Positions 1 through 5,776 of a stretch of DNA of 5,849 nucleotides are shown one piece after another. Where the stretch lies: the NCBI GenBank assembly GCA_025360985.1, contig JANYBA010000132.1, positions 1 to 5,849 on the forward strand, given 5' to 3'. Made by a program: the position numbers and the translations under genes. Each line of letters starts with the position of its first letter. The stretch's first letter is position 1. The notes beneath the pieces were generated by a model. It was not told where the DNA came from. It did no database searches and saw only the letters and a list, made by a program, of their open reading frames with translations. Source of the stretch: Gammaproteobacteria bacterium. GTDB lineage: Bacteria > Pseudomonadota > Gammaproteobacteria > Xanthomonadales > Xanthomonadaceae.

Positions 1-294
1 CTCGCCGGTCTGGATCGTGACCAGCGTCTTGCCGAGCATCTCCTCGGCGTGGGCGCGCACTTCCTCGATCGACTTCGCCAGCCGAACGCCGCCCTTGGCA
101 TCGGGACCGAGTTCGACGAACTTGCCCTTGCCGCGCCCGCCTGCGTGGATCTGCGCCTTGACCACCCACAGGTCGCCGGGAATGGCCTTGGCCGCCGCGA
201 CCGCCTCTTCCGCATTGCGCGCGACCCGTCCCGCCGGCACCGCGATGCCGTAGTCGGCGAACAGCTGCTTGGCCTGGTACTCGTGGAAATTCAT
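1..294 (-). CDS. sucC: Succinyl-CoA ligase (ADP-forming) beta subunit, N-terminal part
   Basis: Cytoplasmic TCA-cycle enzyme subunit; with SucD it interconverts succinyl-CoA and succinate, coupled to nucleotide phosphorylation. The reverse strand reads from an ATG at 294-292 and starts [17 protein letters not shown], the typical SucC N-terminus. [14 protein letters not shown] follows at residues 44-57, matching the conserved ATP-grasp nucleotide-binding segment. Ninety-eight codons are present and the frame is open to the window edge; the family is usually about 390 residues, so the C-terminal three quarters lie outside. Relative to my memory of E. coli SucC there are about 8-10 extra residues between GGRGKG and KGGVRLAKS (around 57-66), as in the longer form I associate with alphaproteobacteria. 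The only SD-like element is GGTGA three bases before the ATG. The gene diverges from pilS. sucD would be expected next, outside the window. Identity is very secure. Confidence 0.96.
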   Translation of the reverse strand, partial: MNFHEYQAKQLFADYGIAVPAGRVARNAEEAVAAAKAIPGDLWVVKAQIHAGGRGKGKFVELGPDAKGGVRLAKSIEEVRAHAEEMLGKTLVTIQTGE

Positions 295-322
295 GCGTCA
301 CCGATCTGCGAGAGCGGCGCGT

Positions 323-351
323 ATTGTCGCCGACCCGGTCGGGCAAGGCAA
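323..351 (-). promoter_or_regulatory. Putative sigma-70 promoter of sucC
   Basis: On the minus strand, TTGCCT (351-346, 4/6 to the -35 consensus) is followed after exactly 17 bases by GACAAT (328-323, 4/6 to the -10 consensus). Initiation would fall near 316, giving a leader of about 22 nt before the sucC ATG. Position and spacing are good, but each hexamer is only a moderate match. A 13-bp palindrome lies in the spacer. Confidence 0.4.
330..342. repeat. 13-bp palindrome CCGACCcGGTCGG, possible operator
   Basis: Two perfect 6-bp arms around a single central base. It lies inside the 17-bp spacer between the proposed sucC -35 and -10 elements, and 18-30 bp upstream of the proposed pilS -10. 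A protein bound here would be placed to affect both divergent genes. The odd centre and short arms suit a dimeric regulator better than an RNA hairpin. I recognise no known regulator site, and chance occurrence in GC-rich DNA is possible. Confidence 0.3.
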
Positions 352-360
352 AACCCGCGC

Positions 361-366
361 TAGACT
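361..366 (+). promoter_or_regulatory. Possible pilS -10 element (TAGACT)
   Basis: TAGACT matches TATAAT at 4 of 6 positions, including the key first A and last T. It ends seven bases before the pilS ATG at 374, so transcription would start at or beside the A of the start codon. The sequence between (CGCCGCC) has no Shine-Dalgarno, which fits a leaderless message. No convincing -35 is visible 16-18 bp upstream, so the call is weak. Confidence 0.28.
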
Positions 367-373
367 CGCCGCC

Positions 374-1969
374 ATGGCCTCCGCCCCCGACCACGTATCC
401 GCCCAGCACCGCGAACTGTACTTTTTCGCGCTGTTCCGGGTCCTGGAGGCCGGCATCCTTGCCCTGGTCGCCTTCTCGCCGATCGGACCGCAACTGCTGG
501 CGATCCAGCAACCGACGCTGCTCAAGCTCGCCGCAGCAGGCTACCTGGCGCTTTCCGGCGTGTTGCTGGTGACCAGCCGCCAACCTGGATTCCGGCTGCG
601 TCGGCAAACCGCGATCGGCATGGTGGTCGACCTGCTGGCCCTCGGCGCCGCGCTTTTCGCCATCGATGGCGGCGAAAGCGGCATCGCCATGTTCATGGTG
701 TTCAACATCGGCGCCGGCGCTTTGATCCTGACTCCGGCCGCCAGCTTCGGCTTCGCGATCGCCGCGGCCCTGGTCTTGTTCGGCGAGTATTTCTACAACC
801 GCCTGTTCAACGACACCGGCGTGGCCCGCGTTGCCGAGACGATGATGTTTTCGATCACCTACCTCGGCACCGCCCTGCTCTGCCAACAATTGCGCCGGCA
901 ATTGAGCGAGAGCGAGGCGCTGGCGGAAAAACGCGGCGAGGAACTGGCGAACCTGTCCGAGTTGAACGAACTGGTGATCCGGCGCATGCGCACCGGCGTG
1001 CTCGTGGTCGACGGCGGCCACCGCATCCGCCTGGCCAACGAAGCCGCCTGGACGCTGATGGGCACGCCCTCGCCCGAACGGCGCGAGCTCTCCGATGTCG
1101 CCCCGGTGCTCAATGACAGCTTGTGGCAGTGGCGGCGCGGCCGCGGCGACGCGCCCAAGGCCATGGTCATGCACGAAGGCGGCTACGAAGTGCTGCCCCG
1201 CTTCGTCGCGCCCAGCCAGACCGACCGGCTTTACCTGGTGTTCCTGGAAGACAGTCGCGTCTACTCCAGCCGCGCCGAAGAACTGACCCTGCTCACGCTG
1301 GGCCGGCTCTCGGCCAGCATTGCCCACGAGGTCCGCAATCCGCTGGCGGCGATCAGCTACGCCGCGCAATTGCTCGACGAGTCCGAGGTCCTGCCGGAAG
1401 CCGACCGGCGCCTGCTCGAGATCATCCATTCGCAATGCCAGCGCATGAACGGCATCGTCCAGAACATCCTCGGGCTTGCCCGCCAGGAACGCACCCTGGC
1501 CGAGCCGATCGAGCTGGGCGAGTTCATCCGCCGCTTCGTCGAGGAATACCGGCAGAGCCACCCGCTCGAGACCGACATCCTGCGCGGCGTTCCGCCGTAT
1601 CGCCCGATCGTGGCGATGGTCGACCCGCAACACCTGCACCAGGTGCTGACGATCCTCGTGCATAACGCCTTGACGTATGGCCGGGAACCCGGCAAGCCCG
1701 CGCAAGTCGCGGTGACGGTGCGCCGCGAGAACGACAAGCCAGGCGCCTTGCTGGAAGTGGTCGATCGGGGCCCGGGCATACCGCCGACGGTGGCGGAACG
1801 CATCTTCGCGCCGTTCTACACCACCAGCGAACACGGAACCGGACTGGGCCTATACATCGCCAAGCAGCTGTGCGAAGCCAACCAGAGCTTGCTCAGCTTC
1901 GTACCCGTTCCCGGCGGCGGCAGCTGCTTCCGGATTTCGCTGCCCCCGGAGCAGAGCCTGGCCGGCTGA
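374..1969 (+). CDS. pilS: Type IV pilus sensor histidine kinase PilS
   Basis: Inner-membrane sensor kinase that phosphorylates PilR and so controls pilin transcription; in Pseudomonas it senses pilin subunits in the membrane (family knowledge). The protein is 531 residues, the usual PilS length. Six hydrophobic segments lie near residues 16-35, 49-66, 80-97, 104-120, 122-137 and 153-170. A charged linker and a PAS-like region (about 193-300, with RTGVLVVDGGHRIRLANEA) follow. The kinase core is intact: H-box SIAHEVRNPLAA with the phospho-acceptor His at 318, N-box with Asn 431, G1 box DRGPGIP (464-470), F-box FAPFYT (478-483) and G2 GTGLGL (488-493). I chose ATG 374 because the protein then begins just before TM1; an in-frame ATG at 269 would run 35 codons into sucC antisense. 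There is no Shine-Dalgarno. Its partner pilR is not adjacent: an inverted glycosyltransferase gene lies between, whose stop is six bases from the pilS stop. Confidence 0.93.
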   Translation: MASAPDHVSAQHRELYFFALFRVLEAGILALVAFSPIGPQLLAIQQPTLLKLAAAGYLALSGVLLVTSRQPGFRLRRQTAIGMVVDLLALGAALFAIDGGESGIAMFMVFNIGAGALILTPAASFGFAIAAALVLFGEYFYNRLFNDTGVARVAETMMFSITYLGTALLCQQLRRQLSESEALAEKRGEELANLSELNELVIRRMRTGVLVVDGGHRIRLANEAAWTLMGTPSPERRELSDVAPVLNDSLWQWRRGRGDAPKAMVMHEGGYEVLPRFVAPSQTDRLYLVFLEDSRVYSSRAEELTLLTLGRLSASIAHEVRNPLAAISYAAQLLDESEVLPEADRRLLEIIHSQCQRMNGIVQNILGLARQERTLAEPIELGEFIRRFVEEYRQSHPLETDILRGVPPYRPIVAMVDPQHLHQVLTILVHNALTYGREPGKPAQVAVTVRRENDKPGALLEVVDRGPGIPPTVAERIFAPFYTTSEHGTGLGLYIAKQLCEANQSLLSFVPVPGGGSCFRISLPPEQSLAG

Positions 1970-1975
1970 GATGCG

Positions 1976-2941
1976 TCAGGTCCTGCGCGGCGGCGGGATG
2001 GCCAGATAGGCCAGCAACTTCATCTCCCGCCGGCCCCGGGTGACGGTGTCGAGCACCAGGCCGCACAACTGGAAGCCCATCGCCATGAGCATCATGCCGG
2101 TTACCAGCACTGCGGTCGGAATGCGCGGCACCAGGCCGGTAGCAAGATAGGTCTGGAACAGCGGCACCGACAGCACCACCGCAGCCAACGCCAGCACGGC
2201 GGCGAGCAGGCTGAAGAACGCCAGGGGTCGTTCCGCCTTGAACAAGCGGAAGATGGTGCCGAGGATGCGCCAGCCATCCCGGTAGGTACTGAGCTTGCTG
2301 ACCGAACCATCGGGGCGCGCCGCGTACGGCGTCGCGATTTCGGCGATCGGCATGCGCAAGTCCAGCGCGTGGACGGTCAATTCGGTCTCGATCTCGAAAC
2401 CTTCGGAAAAGACCGGGAAGGACTTCACGTAGCGGCGGGAAAACACCCGATATCCGGACAACAGGTCGGAGGATTCCCGGCCAAACAACCAGGCCACGCA
2501 ACCCGACAGAAGGCGATTGCCGAGGCGGTGCCCGCGCCGGTAGCTGGCGATCTCGTCCGATTCCCGGGCACCGACCACCATGTCCAACTGGTTGTCCAGC
2601 AGGCGGTCGACCATCGTCGGGATGCTCGCCGCGTCGTAGGTGGCGTCGCCGTCGACCAATACGTAAATGTCGGCCTCGATGTCGGCGAACATGCGGCGCA
2701 CGACGTTGCCCTTGCCCTGGCGCGTCACGCTCCCGACCACCGCGCCGGCCCGCGCAGCGACGGCGATGGTGTCGTCGGTCGAATTGTTGTCGTAGACGTA
2801 GATGCGCGCCTGCGGCAACGCCGCGCGGAATTGGGCCACGACGGCGCCGATGGCAACTGCCTCGTTGAAGCAGGGCACCAAAACCGCCAATGACAGGGGC
2901 GCTTGCGCGGACGCGCTTGCGCCAGGATCGGGGATAATCAT
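1976..2941 (-). CDS. Family 2 glycosyltransferase, polyprenyl-phosphate-sugar synthase type
   Basis: Predicted membrane-anchored GT-A enzyme of 321 residues that would move a sugar from a nucleotide-sugar to a lipid phosphate on the cytoplasmic face, as DPM1-, GtrB- and ArnC-type enzymes do. Visible motifs: LAVLVPCFNEA (18-28), IYVYDNNSTDDT (47-58), GKGNVVRRMF (76-85), the metal/nucleotide-binding DGD (97-99) inside YVLVDGDATYD, then MVVGARE (121-127) and SSDLLSGYRVFSRR (157-170). Two hydrophobic helices near 241-263 and 276-298 end in a short basic tail, as in GtrB-like proteins. I chose ATG 2941-2939 because it stands shortly before the first motif; the frame stays open to 3238 but would then cover pilR antisense. 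The gene is inverted between pilS and pilR. A possible partner is the GT-C enzyme encoded after pilR. The sugar, lipid and acceptor cannot be read from sequence, so I give no symbol. Confidence 0.88.
   Translation of the reverse strand: MIIPDPGASASAQAPLSLAVLVPCFNEAVAIGAVVAQFRAALPQARIYVYDNNSTDDTIAVAARAGAVVGSVTRQGKGNVVRRMFADIEADIYVLVDGDATYDAASIPTMVDRLLDNQLDMVVGARESDEIASYRRGHRLGNRLLSGCVAWLFGRESSDLLSGYRVFSRRYVKSFPVFSEGFEIETELTVHALDLRMPIAEIATPYAARPDGSVSKLSTYRDGWRILGTIFRLFKAERPLAFFSLLAAVLALAAVVLSVPLFQTYLATGLVPRIPTAVLVTGMMLMAMGFQLCGLVLDTVTRGRREMKLLAYLAIPPPRRT
2899..2922. repeat. Direct repeat of GCGCTTGCGC, two copies
   Basis: Identical 10-mers at 2899-2908 and 2913-2922, 14 bp start to start. Each is a near-palindrome (GCGC-TT-GCGC). 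They lie in the codons for the Ala/Ser-rich N-terminus of the minus-strand glycosyltransferase (ASASAQA) and 11 bp upstream of a possible plus-strand -10 element. Repetitive Ala/Ser codons explain them well enough; a regulatory role is only conceivable. Confidence 0.25.
2933..2938 (+). promoter_or_regulatory. Possible -10 element for pilR (GATAAT)
   Basis: GATAAT matches the sigma-70 -10 consensus at 5 of 6 positions and would start transcription near 2945, giving pilR a leader of about 110 nt holding the inverted repeats described below. I see no good -35 at 16-18 bp spacing. A second candidate is TTGGCC (2997-3002) with GCTAAT (3018-3023), each 4/6, but its 15-bp spacer is short. pilR needs some promoter of its own because the upstream gene runs the other way. 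Confidence 0.22.
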
Positions 2942-2962
2942 GGCGACATCATCGCGCACTCG

Positions 2963-2986
2963 CGGGGCCCGTGGGCAGGGGCCCCG
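2963..2986. repeat. Inverted repeat, 8-bp arms (CGGGGCCC/GGGCCCCG)
   Basis: The arms 2963-2970 and 2979-2986 are perfectly complementary, all G/C, with an 8-nt loop. No T-run follows on either strand, so it is not a standard intrinsic terminator. It lies 21 bp before the glycosyltransferase start and 67 bp before pilR, so it could be a leader hairpin for either transcript or an operator. Confidence 0.45.
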
Positions 2987-3025
2987 ACGCAAAGCCTTGG
3001 CCCTGCCGCGTCGTTCCGCTAATGT

Positions 3026-3045
3026 GGCGGGGACTTCCCCCCGCC
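3026..3045. repeat. Inverted repeat just before the pilR start (GGCGGGG/CCCCGCC)
   Basis: The arms 3026-3032 and 3039-3045 are perfectly complementary over 7 bp with a 6-nt loop, ending eight bases before the pilR ATG. In a pilR transcript this hairpin would sit where the ribosome binds, in a leader with no Shine-Dalgarno. It could modulate translation, but GC-rich pairing by chance is common in such DNA. Confidence 0.4.
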
Positions 3046-3053
3046 TACCCCCC

Positions 3054-4421
3054 ATGAGCCCCACCCGCAGCGTCCTGGTCATCGACGACGAGCGCGACAT
3101 CCGCGAATTGCTGGTGCTCACGCTCGGGCGCATGGGCCTGCGCGTCGATACCGCGGCCGACCTGTCCTCGGCCCGCGCCCAGCTGGCCGCCGGCAAATAC
3201 GACCTGTGCCTGACCGACATGCGCCTGCCCGACGGCAACGGCCTGGAACTGGTGGCGCATATCGCCCAGCGCTACCCCGACATCCCGGTGGCGATGATCA
3301 CCGCCTACGGCAACGTCGAAGCGGCGGTCGATGCGCTCAAGGCCGGGGCCTTCGACTTCGTGACCAAGCCGGTGGACCTCGGCGTGCTGCGGCGCTTGGT
3401 CAACAGCGCCCTGCAATTGGGCGAACAGCGGCGCACGCTGCAACCCACGGCGCAGCGCCTGGTCGGCGATTCGCCGCAGATGCAGCAACTGCGCGCCACG
3501 ATCGGCAAGGTCGCGCGCAGCCAGGCGCCGGTCTACATCGCCGGCGAGTCCGGCGTCGGCAAGGAGCTCGTGGCCAGGCTCATCCACGAACAGGGCGCCC
3601 GCGCCAGCGGCCCGTTCGTTCCGGTCAATTGCGGCGCGATTCCTTCGGAGCTGATGGAAAGCGAATTCTTCGGGCACCGCAAAGGCAGCTTCACCGGCGC
3701 CCATGCCGACAAGGACGGCCTGTTCCAGACCGCCAGCGGCGGCACCTTGTTCCTGGACGAAGTGGCGGAGTTGCCGCTGCACATGCAGGTAAAGCTGCTG
3801 CGCGTGATCCAGGAAAAGACCGTGCGCGCGGTCGGCGCCGCCAACGAGACGCCGATCGACGTGCGCATCCTGTCGGCGACCCACAAGAACCTGGAAAAGC
3901 TGGTGGAGGAAGGCAAATTCCGCCACGACCTGTTTTACCGGATCAACGTGATCGAATTGGCGGTGCCGTCATTGCGCGAACGCGGCGACGACATCGCCCA
4001 GATCGCCACCACGATCCTGGCCCGGCTTGGCGCCGAACATGGCGAGGCCATGCCGTCCCTGTCGAGCGAGGCGCTGGAAGCGCTGCGCCGGCATCGCTTC
4101 CCCGGCAACGTGCGCGAACTCGAGAACATCCTCGAACGCGCCGTCGCGCTGTGCGAGGGCATCCGCATCGACGTCGCCGACTTGCGACTGCCGGCGGCGG
4201 TGGCCGCAGCCGATGAACGCGCCGGCCCGTCGGGCGGCGGGTTGGCGTTGCCACCTCCGGTTCCCGGCGAAGCCCTGCCCGACGCCCTGGAACAGATCGA
4301 ACGCGCCACCATCGAAAAAGCCCTGGTCGCCACCCGCTACAACAAGACCAAGGCCGCCGCCCAGCTCGGCATCACCTTCCGGGCCTTGCGGTACAAGCTC
4401 AAGAAACTGGGGATGGAGTGA
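3054..4421 (+). CDS. pilR: Sigma-54-dependent response regulator PilR
   Basis: NtrC-family activator that, once phosphorylated by PilS, drives sigma-54 transcription of the pilin gene (family knowledge). The protein has 455 residues. Receiver domain, about 5-120: acidic pair D11-D12, phospho-acceptor D55 in LCLTDMRLPDG, T83 and K105. AAA+ domain, about 138-370: Walker A GESGVGKE (164-171), sigma-54 contact loop GSFTGA (211-216, Ser instead of the usual second-position Ala), Walker B TLFLDE (231-236), arginine-rich LRERGDDI (307-314) and GNVRELEN (351-358). A Pro/Gly/Ala linker (about 380-408) leads to a Fis-type helix-turn-helix (about 416-453). All key residues are present. ATG 3054 is chosen because the protein then begins directly before the receiver domain; an in-frame ATG at 2940 has a better SD-like GGGGA but adds 38 Arg/Pro-rich residues with non-coding-like codon use. 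The last four bases overlap the next gene. Confidence 0.94.
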   Translation: MSPTRSVLVIDDERDIRELLVLTLGRMGLRVDTAADLSSARAQLAAGKYDLCLTDMRLPDGNGLELVAHIAQRYPDIPVAMITAYGNVEAAVDALKAGAFDFVTKPVDLGVLRRLVNSALQLGEQRRTLQPTAQRLVGDSPQMQQLRATIGKVARSQAPVYIAGESGVGKELVARLIHEQGARASGPFVPVNCGAIPSELMESEFFGHRKGSFTGAHADKDGLFQTASGGTLFLDEVAELPLHMQVKLLRVIQEKTVRAVGAANETPIDVRILSATHKNLEKLVEEGKFRHDLFYRINVIELAVPSLRERGDDIAQIATTILARLGAEHGEAMPSLSSEALEALRRHRFPGNVRELENILERAVALCEGIRIDVADLRLPAAVAAADERAGPSGGGLALPPPVPGEALPDALEQIERATIEKALVATRYNKTKAAAQLGITFRALRYKLKKLGME

Positions 4422-5764
4422 ATCGCCTGCTGGCGCACGCGCTGGTTTCGCGCCTGCTGCTGGCATCGATACTGGGTTTGTCGGCCTGGATCCAGTTCAC
4501 GATGGTGGCGCGCACCGTCGTCGAGGCGCCGTTGGGTTCGGATGCCCACGAGTATTTCTTTTCCGCCTACAACCTCACGCACTACGGCGTGTATTCGAGC
4601 AAGATCACCTGGCCGCCCGAGGCGCAGAAGGCGCCTCCACCGCCGGATACGCTGCGCCCACCGGGCTATCCCTTGTTCCTCGCCGCGGTCGGCGATCCGA
4701 TGCCGACCGAAGCGTACGTGCAAAAGGTCGCGTTGGCCCAGGCCATGCTCGGCGTGCTTTCGGTGTGGCTGCTGTACCTCATATCCGCATCCTTCCTTCC
4801 GACTGGCGCCGCCCTCGTTGTCGCCGCGTTGGCCGCGATCAGCCCGCACTTGATGGTCATCAGCAGTTACGTGCTCACCGAATCTCTGTTCGTGTTCCTG
4901 GTGTTTGCCGCCACCTACGGCCTGATCCTGGCATCGCGGTCGCCGTTGCGCTGGCGCTGGTTGCTTGCCGGCGTGCTCTGGGGACTGACCGCGCTGGTTC
5001 GCCCGACGACGCTGTTTTTGCCCGTCGCGGCGCTGCTGGTCGCGTGCTTGCCCCGGTATCGCCAGCTACTGAAACCGGCCGCCCTCCTGCTCGCCGGTTT
5101 CATCGCCGTGCAAGCGCCATGGTGGCTGCGCAACGCGACGCTTCCGGATCGTCCGCCCGAGCCCAGCCGCATGGTCGCGTTCCTGAATTTCGGCAGCTAC
5201 CCGGACTTCGCCTACCCGGGCCATCCGGAGTCCTATGGTTTCCCGGAACGTTTCGACCCCCGGCGCGAACGCAACGAACGCGACCTGCCCAGCGTGATGG
5301 CGCACATCGCGGCGGAATTTCGCGAACATCCCGTCACCTATTCGCGTTGGTACCTGATTGGCAAACCGGAGTTCTTCCTGTCCTGGACCAACATCGACGG
5401 CCCCGAGGACGTGCTGATCTATTCGGTGCTGCACATTCCACTCTACGAAGATGGGCGTTTCCGGGCTTTGCGTGATTTCATGCTCGTTCTGCACTGGCCG
5501 TTGATGCTGCTCGGCCTGGCGGGCGCGATCTGGATCCTGATGCAACCGGCAAGATTCAAATTGCCGCCCGGGCAATTGCTCGCGGCAAGGATGGTGGCCG
5601 GGATTTTCGCTTATGCCCTGATCTTCCACATGGTCGGCGCGCCTTTACCCCGATATGGCATCCCCTTCCGGCCCCTCCTTTATCCGATGGCGTTGTTGGC
5701 GATCACGGCGGCCTGGCGAATCGGCTTCCCGGGAAGGTCGCGCGAGGTGCGCGCCACAAACTGA
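4418..5764 (+). CDS. GT-C family membrane glycosyltransferase (GT39/ArnT-like)
   Basis: Predicted multi-pass inner-membrane enzyme of 448 residues that would move a sugar from a polyprenyl-phosphate donor to an acceptor on the periplasmic side. TM1 (about 11-31) is followed by a loop with GSDAHEY (40-46), whose D42 fits the GT-C catalytic aspartate. RPPGYPLFLA (80-89) is typical of the PMT_2/ArnT-like group, as are ISPHLMVISSYVLTES (141-156) and GLTALVRPTTLFLP (189-202). Further hydrophobic stretches near 105-127, 129-171, 180-209, 217-236, 355-375, 387-408 and 416-434 suggest nine or ten helices; a soluble stretch (about 237-354) is probably a large periplasmic loop. The GTG start overlaps the pilR stop by four bases (GTGA), with GGGG five bases upstream, so it is probably co-transcribed and translationally coupled with pilR. 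Pilin, lipid A or another surface glycan could be the acceptor; family placement is secure, substrate is not. Confidence 0.85.
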   Translation: MNRLLAHALVSRLLLASILGLSAWIQFTMVARTVVEAPLGSDAHEYFFSAYNLTHYGVYSSKITWPPEAQKAPPPPDTLRPPGYPLFLAAVGDPMPTEAYVQKVALAQAMLGVLSVWLLYLISASFLPTGAALVVAALAAISPHLMVISSYVLTESLFVFLVFAATYGLILASRSPLRWRWLLAGVLWGLTALVRPTTLFLPVAALLVACLPRYRQLLKPAALLLAGFIAVQAPWWLRNATLPDRPPEPSRMVAFLNFGSYPDFAYPGHPESYGFPERFDPRRERNERDLPSVMAHIAAEFREHPVTYSRWYLIGKPEFFLSWTNIDGPEDVLIYSVLHIPLYEDGRFRALRDFMLVLHWPLMLLGLAGAIWILMQPARFKLPPGQLLAARMVAGIFAYALIFHMVGAPLPRYGIPFRPLLYPMALLAITAAWRIGFPGRSREVRATN

Positions 5765-5776
5765 CGCAACGCGTCA
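5762..5776. repeat. Perfect inverted repeat over the stop codon (TGACGCaacGCGTCA)
   Basis: Two perfect 6-bp arms with a 3-nt loop; the left arm begins with the TGA stop of the GT-C gene. The bases after it (CTCTTGG) contain no proper U-tract, so it is at best a weak terminator or an RNA-end-stabilising hairpin; an operator for a downstream gene is also possible. Confidence 0.35.

Larger units (their letters stand above)
2942..3053. other. Divergent intergenic region between glycosyltransferase and pilR
   Basis: This 112-bp GC-rich region must contain start signals for both divergent genes unless one is read from further away. It holds inverted repeats at 2963-2986 and 3026-3045, plus a third possible pairing of 2974-2980 with 3001-3007 that competes with the first. 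Third positions read in the pilR frame are much less G/C-biased than in the genes, which argues against it being coding. No Shine-Dalgarno precedes the pilR ATG; the bases there are TACCCCCC. Confidence 0.6.

Noticed and set aside
269..373. Upstream ATG extending pilS by 35 codons
   Set aside because: It runs antisense into the secure sucC start and adds residues unlike PilS; ATG 374 gives the family's normal N-terminus.
2369..2893. Plus-strand open frame opposite the GT2 gene
   Set aside because: Mirror of the GT2 coding sequence; no motif and no start signal of its own.
2963..2986. GC-rich inverted repeat as an intrinsic terminator
   Set aside because: No T-run follows on either strand, and both adjacent genes begin here rather than end.
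2942..3238. N-terminal extension of the glycosyltransferase by 99 codons
   Set aside because: The extension lies antisense to the pilR receiver domain, is Arg/Ser-rich and precedes the first GT2 motif without any recognisable domain.
3045..3926. 293-codon open frame antisense to pilR
   Set aside because: Its composition (His, Gln, Val, Asp, Arg rich without motifs) is the usual shadow of a high-GC coding strand.
4027..5475. 482-codon plus-strand open frame spanning pilR and the GT-C gene
   Set aside because: It overlaps two motif-supported genes in another frame and is Arg/Pro/Ala-rich with no domain.
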